In this document: piece by piece, positions 1 through 8,354 of the stretch
Layout of the letters: every line of letters starts with the position of its first letter
How positions within the stretch are numbered: the stretch's first letter is position 1
Assembly: GCA_902785925.1 (NCBI GenBank)
Contig: CADAAI010000013.1
Location: 1 to 64,000, forward strand
Reading direction: 5' to 3'
DNA: 64,000 nucleotides
Source of the DNA: an uncultured Bacteroidales bacterium
GTDB taxonomy: Bacteria; Bacteroidota; Bacteroidia; Bacteroidales; Muribaculaceae
Position numbers and translations under genes: made by a program
Notes under the pieces: model-generated
Told to the model about the DNA's origin: nothing
Database searches by the model: none
The model's input: the letters and a program-made list of their open reading frames with translations, nothing else

Positions 1-18
1 CGAATCTAGTCATCCCGA
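1..18 (+). tRNA. 3' end of a tRNA gene, probably tRNA-Pro
   Basis: The first bases read as the end of a T-loop (CGAAT), a T-stem 3' strand (CTAGT), an acceptor 3' strand (CATCCCG) and discriminator A at 18. The implied acceptor 5' strand CGGGATG is typical of Bacteroidales tRNA-Pro, which starts with C1. CCA is not encoded. The anticodon lies outside the window, so the amino acid is inferred. A strong terminator follows at once. Confidence 0.65.
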
Positions 19-30
19 CATAATAAAAGA

Positions 31-66
31 GTGGTGGCAATCAAGATTTTGATTGCCACCACTTTT
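31..66 (+). terminator. Rho-independent terminator after the partial tRNA
   Basis: A perfect 14-bp inverted repeat (31-44 with 49-62, loop of 4) is followed by TTTT. The opposite side carries an A-rich run, so it may also end the minus-strand gene at 99-434. Confidence 0.85.
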
Positions 67-98
67 GTTCTTAGGTGTTTCCATGACTGAGTGCTATT

Positions 99-434
99 TT
101 AAAGGTATCCAACTACGATGTAAACGATGCGGTTTCCTGTGCGAACCACTTTGTAAAAAACTCCATCGGCGAGCCACAGGCGCTCACGGTTGACGGTTAC
201 GAATCGGCCCTTAATTGGACGGTTGACGAAGCGTGCTCCCATGATTGGACGGTGAGCAACTACAGCTCTTGTTCCGAAGTGACGGTCACCAAAATGGCGG
301 TTGTCGAAGTGGCGCTCGGTGCGATGCATCTTGCCTCTCATGTCATTGTGACCAACTCCCTTTGCGGCTGCTGTTGTGCCGCTCATCAGCAGTGCAACTG
401 TTGCAAATGCTGTGATAAGTACTTTTGCTTTCAT
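99..434 (-). CDS. Small secreted histidine/arginine-rich protein, DUF6515-like
   Basis: This 111-residue protein starts with a clear signal peptide (residues 1 to about 23, MKAKVLITAFATVALLMSG). A basic stretch with near-repeats of HFxxR (RHFDNRHFGDRHFGTR) follows at about residues 44-59. The C-terminus (LWLADGVFYKVV to the end) resembles the short tail of periplasmic DUF6515-like proteins, though that link is only a resemblance. The ATG at 434 was chosen because a further in-frame extension to 578 would bury the signal peptide. The His-rich repeats could bind metal or anionic polymers; no function is known. It stands alone, convergent with the tRNA. Confidence 0.7.
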   Translation of the reverse strand: MKAKVLITAFATVALLMSGTTAAAKGVGHNDMRGKMHRTERHFDNRHFGDRHFGTRAVVAHRPIMGARFVNRPIKGRFVTVNRERLWLADGVFYKVVRTGNRIVYIVVGYL

Positions 435-683
435 AATCTTTAGTTTTTGTGTCAGGAACCAGTTGCCTGGCTCATGACTTGTGAAACATGTTAGCGAATC
501 TCTTTGTCTATTTGACGTGGGGAAAAGTGTAAAGTCGGAACAAGTCCCCTTTTCAATATATCTTTCCCCTTTTTTCACCGATAAACACTCGATAGTTCCA
601 TATTAACAGCTGACTCATCTATTAAACCTAGTCGGCAATTCGGGCATTTAGACTGGACTGTCCAATAGTTTTTTATGCGACGA

Positions 684-715
684 TTTGCTTGTATTAGAAA
701 AGTATTGTAATTTTG
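684..715 (+). promoter_or_regulatory. Bacteroidetes-type promoter for the lipoprotein at 749
   Basis: The -33 TTTG (684-687) and -7 TAATTTTG (708-715) are separated by 20 bases, matching the TTTG/TAnnTTTG consensus of the primary sigma factor in this phylum. The leader is about 27 bases. Confidence 0.65.
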
Positions 716-748
716 CTTGTTGTAACACTTCATTAATAATGTAAAGAA

Positions 749-988
749 ATGAGAAAGATTGGTTTTGATCTACATAAATGGTTTGCCAGAACTGTGGTTG
801 GCATCGGGGCATTGATTGGTCTCTCGGCGTGCTCTAATTGCAGTGGCGGTTCTATAAGCTCGGCAGAGTGTGTCTACGGTCCACCTCCTGAAGTGGAGAA
901 AGAGGTGGAGATGGTTGAAGACGTATATGGTCCTCCTGTCGAAGGACTCGACTCAGTGAAGGTTGAACAGGGCAAGAGTGAGGATTAA
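749..988 (+). CDS. Small lipoprotein with two VYGPP motifs
   Basis: The 79-residue product has a lipoprotein signal (hydrophobic segment about 14-26, lipobox LSAC with Cys28). A short mature part rich in Glu carries the motif VYGPP twice (about residues 42-46 and 59-63). Small Bacteroidales lipoproteins with a Tyr-Gly-x-Pro motif are known, some linked to radical SAM maturases, but no such enzyme is visible here, so the connection is speculative. Its 3' end overlaps the start of the SGNH hydrolase gene, which suggests one transcript and translational coupling. A good promoter lies just upstream. Confidence 0.7.
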   Translation: MRKIGFDLHKWFARTVVGIGALIGLSACSNCSGGSISSAECVYGPPPEVEKEVEMVEDVYGPPVEGLDSVKVEQGKSED

Positions 989-2240
989 GAGGCTGATATT
1001 GACATGTGCGCTGATGGTAAGTGTGCTGCAGCTTGTGGCGCAGCCATCGGGCATTAATCGTGGCGCTAACCGCATTGTGCTTAACGGCGACGACTGGAGC
1101 GAAATGATTGAGTCGCTCGAGCACATCGACGGCAAGTTCACCATAGTCCATATTGGTGACTCTCATGTGCAGCCGGGCATCATCAGCGGTGAGGTGCGCA
1201 GGGCACTGCAGGCTCAGTATGGCAATGGCGGTCGTGGGCTGATATGTCCATTGCGGCTTGCTGGAACTAACGAGCCAAGCGATTATGTGCTGACGTCGAG
1301 CTCCTCTGTCTCGGCATCGAGCAAACTGCTATCGAAGTCAAAACCGGCAGGCATGGGACTGACTGGCGTAGCGGTGAAGTTTGCTGGGGCGTCTACAACT
1401 CTCAACATCCGCACCAGGCAGGCTGGCGACGAGTTTTATCGCATCACCTTGTTTCATTCACCTGGTGACCGCTTCGAGCTGTTGCAGAATGGCGACAAGC
1501 TTAAGGCACATCCAGTGAGTGCGACAGCAACAAACTATGTGCTGAACTCCTATGCCGACAGTGTTGCGCTGCGACTTAATGGTGCTGGAGCGCTCTTTGG
1601 AATAAAATTGCTCAACAGCAAGCACGGAGTGATCGTGGACTGCATTGGAAACAATGGTGCCACCTGTGCAAGTTATTTGAACATCGACGGTTTTGCTCGT
1701 CAGCTCAAAGACCTGAAACCGCAGCTTGTGATTATCTCACTCGGCACCAACGAGGCGTATGGCAGTCTGACGTCGGTAGAAAGCAATATTGATCGACTTG
1801 TAAAATCGATAATGCATGAGTGCCCACGCGTTAAGATTCTACTAACCACGCCCCTTGAGACCCACAAGAAAGGGGGTAGGGGGTATGTGGTGCAGAGTGG
1901 CGTGGCGACAGTGCGCGACATCATAATGAATTACTGCAAAAAACACCATATCGCCGTGTGGGACTTCTACACTGTGGCTGGGGGTAAGGGAGCAGCAAGC
2001 CGATGGCTCGCTCCAAAGTATATGAAAACAGACCACTTGCATCTGACCGATCGAGGTTATCGTTTTATGGGTAATTTGCTGGGTGAGGCTCTTTTAAACC
2101 TGTTCACAGGCAAGGATGACGGCAGTGCTGTGCCTGATGCTGTTGTTCCTGAGTTCGAAAACAACGAGAATCAGGAAGTGGAACCATTGGGGCATGATGA
2201 TGGTGAAACGGTGACTGAAGAGCCGTCAAACTCTCAATAA
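978..2240 (+). CDS. Secreted SGNH/GDSL-family hydrolase
   Basis: The protein is about 420 residues with an N-terminal signal peptide (MRIKRLILTCALMVSVLQ) when read from GTG 978. A TTG at 963 would add five residues, and no ATG precedes the signal. SGNH blocks are clear: GDSH (about residues 59-62, nucleophile Ser), the GxxN-type GNNGA segment (about 219), GTNE (256-259) and a C-terminal DHLH (352-355) supplying catalytic Asp and His. The family comprises esterases and acylhydrolases that often remove acetyl groups from glycans or peptidoglycan; the substrate cannot be told here. The start overlaps the lipoprotein gene by 11 bases. The acidic C-terminal tail (about 380-420) is low complexity. 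Confidence 0.85.
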   Translation: MRIKRLILTCALMVSVLQLVAQPSGINRGANRIVLNGDDWSEMIESLEHIDGKFTIVHIGDSHVQPGIISGEVRRALQAQYGNGGRGLICPLRLAGTNEPSDYVLTSSSSVSASSKLLSKSKPAGMGLTGVAVKFAGASTTLNIRTRQAGDEFYRITLFHSPGDRFELLQNGDKLKAHPVSATATNYVLNSYADSVALRLNGAGALFGIKLLNSKHGVIVDCIGNNGATCASYLNIDGFARQLKDLKPQLVIISLGTNEAYGSLTSVESNIDRLVKSIMHECPRVKILLTTPLETHKKGGRGYVVQSGVATVRDIIMNYCKKHHIAVWDFYTVAGGKGAASRWLAPKYMKTDHLHLTDRGYRFMGNLLGEALLNLFTGKDDGSAVPDAVVPEFENNENQEVEPLGHDDGETVTEEPSNSQ

Positions 2241-2262
2241 TAATCCTTGGATGAAAACTGAT

Positions 2263-2290
2263 GCCCCCGATTAAACTCTTGGGGCTTTTT
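2263..2290 (+). terminator. Terminator after the SGNH hydrolase gene
   Basis: A short GC stem (GCCCC at 2263-2267 with GGGGC at 2281-2285) is followed by TTTTTC. Confidence 0.65.
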
Positions 2291-2352
2291 CTTGTCAATA
2301 GGATAAAGCGATCCCCTAACGTGAAATTTTATAAAAAATTGTGTCGTTGAGG

Positions 2353-2382
2353 TTGCTTTATAAAGAAAATGTAGTAACTTTG
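2353..2382 (+). promoter_or_regulatory. Promoter with a very short leader
   Basis: TTG at 2353-2355 and TAACTTTG at 2375-2382 have 19-base spacing, a full consensus match. The ATG of the next gene is only 10 bases past the -7 box, so the mRNA should be nearly leaderless. Confidence 0.7.
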
Positions 2383-2391
2383 CAAGTTGAA

Positions 2392-2700
2392 ATGAAACGT
2401 TTGCTTTACATATTCACCCTGTGTGTTGCGCTTGCCGTTGGTGCGGTGAGTGTGACGATGGTTGCTTCGCCTCGCATCGAGCAAGTGTCGAGCGACGAAA
2501 CCACAGTGCTTGGTGGCAAGGGCACCATCGCAATGGTTGCTGGTGATAGCGATGCTACATTCAACATCTTTTCTATTACAGGTCAGCTCATAAAGAGTGT
2601 GCGCGTGAATGCCGGAACCAAAGTCACGATTGATGTGCCGAAGGGCTTCTACATCGTGAAATGTGTGGGCAAGTGGTCGCGCAAGGTGGTCGTGAAGTGA
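2392..2700 (+). CDS. Stand-alone type IX secretion C-terminal-domain-like protein
   Basis: The 102-residue product is a signal peptide (about 1-24) followed almost only by a beta-rich segment (FNIFSITGQLIKSVRV ... GFYIVKCVG ... KVVVK). That segment has the layout of a type A sorting tail of the type IX secretion system: a first strand, a GQ-type turn, and a closing Gly-Phe-Tyr-Ile-Val-Lys segment. No cargo domain precedes it. Start 2392 is preferred over an in-frame ATG at 2341 because the promoter lies between them. It could be a small surface protein, or a decayed cargo gene with only its tail left. Confidence 0.7.
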   Translation: MKRLLYIFTLCVALAVGAVSVTMVASPRIEQVSSDETTVLGGKGTIAMVAGDSDATFNIFSITGQLIKSVRVNAGTKVTIDVPKGFYIVKCVGKWSRKVVVK

Positions 2701-2742
2701 CCTGTACTTAGTTAGACTAATTGCAAGATATTTATATTGTGT

Positions 2743-2771
2743 GCTGGCGGCTTTGCCGTTCAGCTTTTTTT
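2743..2771 (+). terminator. Terminator after the sorting-tail protein
   Basis: An interrupted stem (GCTG/CAGC enclosing CGGC/GCCG) at 2743-2764 is followed by seven T residues. Confidence 0.65.
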
Positions 2772-2899
2772 GTTTTATTGATGAGGAGTTATTGGTGATT
2801 ATCACGATGATGGTAGGCTTTAACTCTTAAAAAATGTTATAGGAGTGGTGCGGTTTTTGTAAAATTATTAATTTAGCAAGTTAAAATGTAATAGATGAG

Positions 2900-4351
2900 A
2901 TGATACTGGCAGAGTTGTTTCCATATTCGCGGTTGATTTTTACCATCTTGTATGGTATCACGGCAGTGGCTATTATCGGGGTGGTGGTGAGCGAGAACCG
3001 CAATCCAGTGAAGACGCTGGCGTGGATTACCGTGCTGGTGCTGCTGCCTGTTGTGGGTATCATCTTGTACATATTTTTTGGTCGGAGCTTGCGGCATGTG
3101 CGCATGATATCGCGTAAGAAGCGTCTCAGGCTCACTAACCGTGATGATATAAAGCACTTGATGCGGTCGCGCCAGGTGGTGCACTACGAGGACGAGAAAA
3201 GCGACCGTCAGCAGATGATAAATCTTGTGAACAGTGTTCAGGGCTCGCCATATCTCGCCAATAACGCTGTTGAAATCTTCACAAATGGCAAAGATAAGTT
3301 TGACGCTCTAAAGCGTGACTTGCTGGCTGCTGAGCGCTATATTCACATTCAGTATTACATTATTGAAAACGACATTATAGGTAACGAGATTGCTGATATC
3401 CTCAAGCAGAAGGCTGTTGAGGGTGTGAAGGTTCGTGTGCTCTATGACCATGTGGGTTCGTTCCACTTTGACATGTCGTACTTTAAAAAGTTGCGCAAGG
3501 CAGGAGTCGAGGTGTATCCGTTCATGCAGATTACGTTCCCTGAATTTGCCAACCGCATCAATTGGCGTAACCACCGCAAGATTGTGGTGATAGACGGCAA
3601 GGTGGGCTACATAGGTGGCATGAACATTGCCGACCGCTATCTGGACCGAGGCAAGTTGGGGAAGTGGCGTGACACTCACCTGCGCGTGGTGGGCGATATC
3701 GTGGCAGCGCTGCAGGTATCGTTTGCCATTGACTGGAACTTTATGAAGCGCGAACTCATTGAGGAGCCAGTGGCTGTGGTGGAACCAGGGAGCATCGCTA
3801 ATCCTATTGGTATGCAGCTGGTGACTGGCGGTCCCACTAGCGAGTGGGTGAACATGGCGTTTGTGTTCCAGAAAGCCATAGACGGTGCCCGCAAATGTAT
3901 CTATATCCAGACTCCATATTTCCTGCCTAGTGACAGCCTGCTCAAGGCATTGCAAGTGGCAGCTCTGAGCAAGGTGGATGTGAGGTTGATGATACCTCGC
4001 AAGCCTGATAGCGTCTTGCTTCGCTACGCTTCCTATTCCTATGTGAAGCAGTGCCTCACGGCAGGGATAAAGATATACTTCTATGAGCCAGGGATGCTGC
4101 ACAGCAAGGTGGTGCTCATTGATGACGACTTTGTGACGACAGGCTCGACAAACTTTGACTTCCGCAGCTTTGAGCACAATTTTGAGAGCAATGTGCTGCT
4201 CTACAGCAAAGAGTTCAATCGGCGTATGCTAGATGTGATGCGCACTGATATGCAGGAATGCAGCCGCATTAGTTTGAGGGCTTGGCGCAAGCGTCCACTA
4301 TGGCAGAAGGCTGTGGAGAGCGTGGTGCGACTCTTCGGACCATTGCTTTGA
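2900..4351 (+). CDS. cls: Cardiolipin synthase (phospholipase D family)
   Basis: The 483-residue protein has two N-terminal membrane segments (about 10-30 and 38-60) and two phospholipase D HKD motifs: HRKIVVID (His225, Lys227, Asp232) and HSKVVLID (His401, Lys403, Asp408), each followed by the usual GxxN-type stretch (GGMNIAD and GSTNFD). This is the canonical bacterial Cls layout and length. It makes cardiolipin from two phosphatidylglycerol molecules at the inner membrane. It is a single gene between a terminator upstream and a 70-base AT-rich gap downstream. Assignment is secure at family level; which Cls paralogue it is cannot be told. Confidence 0.93.
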   Translation: MILAELFPYSRLIFTILYGITAVAIIGVVVSENRNPVKTLAWITVLVLLPVVGIILYIFFGRSLRHVRMISRKKRLRLTNRDDIKHLMRSRQVVHYEDEKSDRQQMINLVNSVQGSPYLANNAVEIFTNGKDKFDALKRDLLAAERYIHIQYYIIENDIIGNEIADILKQKAVEGVKVRVLYDHVGSFHFDMSYFKKLRKAGVEVYPFMQITFPEFANRINWRNHRKIVVIDGKVGYIGGMNIADRYLDRGKLGKWRDTHLRVVGDIVAALQVSFAIDWNFMKRELIEEPVAVVEPGSIANPIGMQLVTGGPTSEWVNMAFVFQKAIDGARKCIYIQTPYFLPSDSLLKALQVAALSKVDVRLMIPRKPDSVLLRYASYSYVKQCLTAGIKIYFYEPGMLHSKVVLIDDDFVTTGSTNFDFRSFEHNFESNVLLYSKEFNRRMLDVMRTDMQECSRISLRAWRKRPLWQKAVESVVRLFGPLL

Positions 4352-4421
4352 GAGTTTTTAGTTCGTAGTTCTTAATTATTCTAGTTTTTCTAGATAGTCT
4401 AGCACTTAATACTTAATATCA

Positions 4422-5954
4422 ATGAATACATTTAGAAAAATCGCAGTTGCTATCGCACTCCTCGTTGCTGTGATGGCAAGTGCACAGGAGGCGCCTAAAC
4501 GCGAGTTTCGTGGGGCATGGCTCCACATCATAGGTCAGGGTCAGTATGCCAAGATGACGCCAAGTGAGACGCAGGACTATCTGCGCGACCAGCTCAATAA
4601 TCTTGACAAAGCTGGTGTTAATGCTGTGATTTGGCAAGTGAGGCCACAAGCCGATGCCGCTTATGTCAGCGAGCTAGAGCCGTGGTCGCGATGGATCACT
4701 GGTGAGGCTGGCAAGGCGCCCGATCCAGTATGGGATCCGCTGCAGTTCATGATTGATGAGTGCCATAACCGTGGCATGGAGCTGCATGCTTGGATAAACC
4801 CCTACAGAGTGACCAGCGGTCCTAATGACCAGCCAGCCGAAGGGCACATCTACTATAAGCATCCCGAGTGGTTCCTCAAGTATGCCGATGGCAAGCTATA
4901 TTTTGACCCAGCGTTACCCGAGAGCCGCGACTTCATCAACCTTGTGGTTCGTGATATGCTTACGCGCTACGATTTGGATGCCATCCACATGGACGACTAT
5001 TTTTATCCCTATCCTGTTAAGGATGTGGAGTTTCCCGATACAGCCTCGTTTGCCCGTTATGGAGTGGGTTGGGGCGACAAGGGCGATTGGCGCCGTCACA
5101 ACGTGGATATGCTCATCGAGCAGCTTCACAATACAATCCAAAGCACCAAGCCGTGGGTTAGATTTGGTATCAGTCCGTTTGGCATCTGGCGTAACAAGAA
5201 GAACGATAGCAACGGTAGTGAGACCAATGGGTTTGAGTGCTACGACGGACTATATGCTGATTGTCCCAAGTGGACTGCTATGGGTTGGGTCGACTATATG
5301 GTGCCGCAGCTTTATTGGGAATTGGAGCACAAGGCAGCTAGCGACCTCGTGCTGAGCTACTGGTGGAACAACCATGCCAACGGTCGTCACATGTACTACG
5401 GTCAAGCGGTGCGCAATGTGATGGACCATCGAGATATTCCCGATACACTCAATCCCACCCAGCTCAACCACAAGATAGAATTGATGCGTGAGTTGCCCAA
5501 TGTGCACGGCGTGACATGGTGGCCAGGTTATGATGTGGCGAAGAACTATAAAGGCGTGCTGGACTCGTTGAGCAACAACCAGATGAGCACTAAGGCCCTG
5601 TGTCCTGCAGTGACTTGGCTTGATAACGAGCCGCCCGCTGCTGTCCAGAACTTGCGCTTCAATCGTGGAGTAAACCAAACTGCCCTAGAATGGGATGTTC
5701 CATCAACCACAGACCCAATGCAAGAGACTGTGCGCTATGTAGTGTATGGTTTTAAAGAAGGTGATGAAATAAACCTTGACGATGCCAAGGCTATCGTGGC
5801 TGTCACCAATGTTCCTCACATAACAGTATCCAAACCATTGTGGCCCAACAAGGGCAAGAGAGCAAAACCTAAAGGTACTACCTATGTGGTCACGGCTCTT
5901 GATCGTTGCAACAACGAGAGTAATGGATGCAAGCCAGTGACTGTGCCATTTTAG
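4422..5954 (+). CDS. Secreted GH10-like glycosidase (GHL10, DUF187) with C-terminal beta domain
   Basis: The 510-residue product has a signal peptide (about 1-21) and a GHL10/YddH-type TIM barrel: FRGAWLHI, the QVRPQADA segment, HAWINPYR at about 125-132, and IHMDDYFYP at about 187-195 with acidic catalytic candidates. The last 100 residues (from about PPAAVQNLRF) look like a fibronectin III-type domain. The family includes E. coli DigH, which cleaves denuded peptidoglycan glycan strands, so a cell wall role is likely by analogy. Its stop codon overlaps the stop of the convergent rluA-type gene by four bases. Confidence 0.85.
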   Translation: MNTFRKIAVAIALLVAVMASAQEAPKREFRGAWLHIIGQGQYAKMTPSETQDYLRDQLNNLDKAGVNAVIWQVRPQADAAYVSELEPWSRWITGEAGKAPDPVWDPLQFMIDECHNRGMELHAWINPYRVTSGPNDQPAEGHIYYKHPEWFLKYADGKLYFDPALPESRDFINLVVRDMLTRYDLDAIHMDDYFYPYPVKDVEFPDTASFARYGVGWGDKGDWRRHNVDMLIEQLHNTIQSTKPWVRFGISPFGIWRNKKNDSNGSETNGFECYDGLYADCPKWTAMGWVDYMVPQLYWELEHKAASDLVLSYWWNNHANGRHMYYGQAVRNVMDHRDIPDTLNPTQLNHKIELMRELPNVHGVTWWPGYDVAKNYKGVLDSLSNNQMSTKALCPAVTWLDNEPPAAVQNLRFNRGVNQTALEWDVPSTTDPMQETVRYVVYGFKEGDEINLDDAKAIVAVTNVPHITVSKPLWPNKGKRAKPKGTTYVVTALDRCNNESNGCKPVTVPF

Positions 5955-7582
5955 TGTTTTTCGCTTGTAAAACTCATCATTTCACCTGTTGCGGGATGGG
6001 TGAAGCGAAGTGTGTGTGCATGGAGGTGCAATCGGTCGCAGGCTGTGCCGTAGAGCATATCGCCAACGATGGGGCAGTTAAGTCCTTGTGGATGTGAGAC
6101 GTGGACGCGGAGTTGGTGTGTGCGGCCCGTGAGAGGTGTGAACTCTACCAATGCTCGGTCTCCATGATGTTCCAGCACGCGATAGCGAGTGATGGCTTGT
6201 TTGCCATTCTCTATATCTACTACTTGACGTGGCCGGTCATTGAGGTCGGGTCGAAGTGGCAGGTCAATAATACCTTCATTTTTGGCAGGAATGCCATCTA
6301 GCAAGGCGAGGTAGGTCTTGTGGACCTTGCGTTGTTCAAACTGCTGACGCAAAGCGCTTTGAATCTCCTTTGTTTTGGCTATCACCACTAGGCCACTTGT
6401 GGCTTGATCGAGGCGGTGAACCTCGAGTGCACTCTCGCCCTTGGGCAGCATATTTTTCACAATTTCAAGAAGCGAAATAGCTTCGTCATCCTTGCCAGGA
6501 ACAGTGAGCATTCCTGAAGGTTTGTCGACTACCAACAGGAAATCGTCCTCATAGATGATTTTCACCTCGTCGTCATTGTGGGTGGCGATGAGTGGATTGT
6601 CCTCAACGTTTAGTCCTTGCAGCATAAACTCCATGAGAGGCAGGCACTTGCTGCGGCATGCAGGGTAGAAGTGTCCGTGATGTCGCACCTCGCCTTGAGG
6701 TGACCTTCCTACCCAGAACTCAGCCATACACACGGGGATGAGGTTGTGCAGGAAGGAATATTGAAGGAGTTTGGGTGCGCAGCAGTCGCCGGTGCCGCCC
6801 GGTGGAAGACGGTGAAGTCGGCGCTCGAAAATCGTTGCTACGTCAAGGTTTTCGCCCCGTGCATTGCGCACGACAAAGAGGCGAAACAACTGTTGCTGTA
6901 GCTTCTCACTCATGGCCTTGCGCTTCGTTTTCAGCTCGTTGATGGATGCTTGAAGATCACTTAGCTTTTGAGCGATACTATCAATCTCAATGGTGTGGCG
7001 TTTCTTGAGGCGTTTCAGTTCAGCTTTCATGAATTGGCTCTCCTTGATGAGTTCCGCCTCTTGTTCGGCTGTGATGTTGCCCTCGCTGCGCAACCTATCG
7101 CGCTCGGTTTTTGCTGTTTCCATCGCTTGTCGCATCTGGAGCTCTTCGTTCTTATGCTTCGCTAATGTGTCGTTGAGAAGTTCTTCTAGCTTCTTTATTT
7201 CAGGGGAATCCTCAATTGCTTTGATGCGATGGTTTATATCGGTGATTTCGGCTTCGCCAGTGCGGAAAAGACCTTGTGGCTCAAGTAGATTATAGATGTG
7301 TGGAACGAAGTAGGGGTGTTCGCCGTTGTGAGCTAGATTGCCTGAGTAAGCGGCGAGATAGCCTAGTGAACCGTCGTGGTCTTTCACCACGAGCACTCCG
7401 AGCATCTTGCCTGCAAGGAGTTCGTCGCGCCATTGTTCCTGGTTAAGGGCATAGTCCATAACCTCGCTTGCGGCTAGTTTGCTCAACTCGTGAGGAGTGT
7501 AGTGCATTGGGTAGGTGAAGCTTGAGGGCAGCTCAATGCCGCTCAAGTCGCAGTGGAATTTATGTATCTTGGTGTCGCTCAT
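5951..7582 (-). CDS. RluA-family pseudouridine synthase with long N-terminal extension
   Basis: The 543-residue protein ends in a standard RluA catalytic domain (about 340-543): HRLDQATSG (about 389-397) carries the catalytic Asp, and RTHQLRVH follows. The first half is unusual for RluA: a globular N-terminus, a long charged coiled coil (about 125-225, nearly all Glu/Lys/Leu) and a Cys/His-rich segment (GGTGDCCAPKLL, then HGHFYPACRSKC). This long form occurs in several bacteria, and the extra part probably recognises the RNA. The ATG at 7582 is preferred; an in-frame extension to 7651 would cover the promoter. It isomerises uridine in rRNA or tRNA; the target site is unknown. Confidence 0.88.
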   Translation of the reverse strand: MSDTKIHKFHCDLSGIELPSSFTYPMHYTPHELSKLAASEVMDYALNQEQWRDELLAGKMLGVLVVKDHDGSLGYLAAYSGNLAHNGEHPYFVPHIYNLLEPQGLFRTGEAEITDINHRIKAIEDSPEIKKLEELLNDTLAKHKNEELQMRQAMETAKTERDRLRSEGNITAEQEAELIKESQFMKAELKRLKKRHTIEIDSIAQKLSDLQASINELKTKRKAMSEKLQQQLFRLFVVRNARGENLDVATIFERRLHRLPPGGTGDCCAPKLLQYSFLHNLIPVCMAEFWVGRSPQGEVRHHGHFYPACRSKCLPLMEFMLQGLNVEDNPLIATHNDDEVKIIYEDDFLLVVDKPSGMLTVPGKDDEAISLLEIVKNMLPKGESALEVHRLDQATSGLVVIAKTKEIQSALRQQFEQRKVHKTYLALLDGIPAKNEGIIDLPLRPDLNDRPRQVVDIENGKQAITRYRVLEHHGDRALVEFTPLTGRTHQLRVHVSHPQGLNCPIVGDMLYGTACDRLHLHAHTLRFTHPATGEMMSFTSEKH

Positions 7583-7655
7583 AATTTGGTGGGACAAAAC
7601 TACAAAAAAATAGTTTTTTAAAGACAGTTTTTTAAAAACAATTAAGGACAAATAT
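7577..7655. repeat. Dispersed repeat copy 1 (rluA upstream region)
   Basis: This segment, running from the rluA start codon through GGTGGGACAAAAC, an A/T-rich run and AATTAAGGACAA, recurs in the same orientation at 12588-12650, where it sits beside a gene remnant. The copies differ by a few substitutions and a shortened T-rich part. Confidence 0.7.
7595..7602 (-). promoter_or_regulatory. -7 box of the rluA-type gene
   Basis: Minus-strand TAGTTTTG matches TAnnTTTG and ends 13 bases before the ATG. No convincing -33 box was found at the usual distance. Confidence 0.5.
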
Positions 7656-7690
7656 ATTTTTCACATTGGATGTCGTTTACTTAGCCATTC

Positions 7691-7760
7691 GGCTTTTGGG
7701 TATTATAGACAATTGACTCGGAGGTTTTAACACAAATTACCATAAATTGACCGCAAATTA
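7691..7760. repeat. Dispersed intergenic repeat of the GACAATTGAC type, copy 1
   Basis: About 70 bases (GGCTTTTGGGTATTATAGAC, then CAAATTAC..AAATTGACC..AAATTA) match 30288-30357 in the same orientation at roughly 75-80% by eye. Both copies lie in gaps upstream of minus-strand genes. Confidence 0.65.
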
Positions 7761-8055
7761 TCATTTAATTATCATTTTTTTATTGGGGCCGCGATGCGCG
7801 CTAAAGATTGTTGCCCTTCGGGCTAAGATTGGTAGTGTTGTGCCTACGGCACTAATATTTATTTTTGCGCTGGCGCGCTAAGATGTCGCTGTGGGTCACC
7901 TGCTCCAGGCCCATAAATAGCATCCCACACTTCCCAATGCCAAGTCATAGTGCCCTTATAAGGGCTTGTGGTCTGGGCAATGGCGAGGCGGGTGTGCTCA
8001 AGGCAGAGTCCATAGGTCATCATAACCTCGGCGGCGTTTCTATCTTGAAGCAAAG
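7761..8055. other. Non-coding gap with short inverted repeats and a possible decayed reading frame
   Basis: The gap holds several short GC-rich inverted repeats (such as GCCCTTCGGGC and GCCTACGGC) set in AT-rich DNA. On the minus strand an open frame at 7859-8053 has protein-like composition (TMTWHWEVWDAIYG) but no recognisable family. It may be the tail of a lost gene. No functional gene is claimed. Confidence 0.4.
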
Positions 8056-8298
8056 GTGACAGACAGCAATAATTATGGGTTTGCGGTATTCATTACTTTA
8101 GAGAAAGAAGGTGGCAAACAGTTCTCAAAATTAACATCCGATAATATTGGACATGCACTTGCTATTGTTTTTAAAGACAAGGTTATATCTTATCCTATAG
8201 TAAATTGTCAAATTAATGGAGGAAAAGTTGAAATCACTGGCAATTTCACCGAGGAAGAAGCCAACGATTTTGTGGACATGTTATATGGCAAGAAATAA
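8056..8298 (+). pseudogene. Isolated SecD P1-head-like fragment
   Basis: Eighty residues match the middle of the SecD/SecDF periplasmic P1 domain: GGKQFSKLTSDNIGHALAIV, then DKVISYPIV and ITGNFTEEEANDF. These correspond to the family pattern of an AKKFAELT-like helix, a GK-V-SAP strand and the ITGNF-EEA turn. No membrane segment is present, and the only start is a GTG with a stop 30 bases upstream in frame. Bacteroidales do have small lipoproteins built on this head domain, so it is probably the 3' half of such a gene whose signal peptide is lost. A short expressed cytoplasmic protein is less likely. Confidence 0.5.
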
Positions 8299-8354
8299 AA
8301 ACAGAACACATTAGACACACAGTTGTTAAATAACATTAACATTTGAAAGTTTCT

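Noticed and set aside
3308..4177. 289-codon antisense frame opposite cls
   Set aside because: The plus-strand frame carries both HKD motifs; the antisense product has no recognisable features.
7859..8053. Minus-strand frame with protein-like composition (TMTWHWEVWDAIYG)
   Set aside because: No family, start or promoter could be supported; it is mentioned only as a possible remnant.
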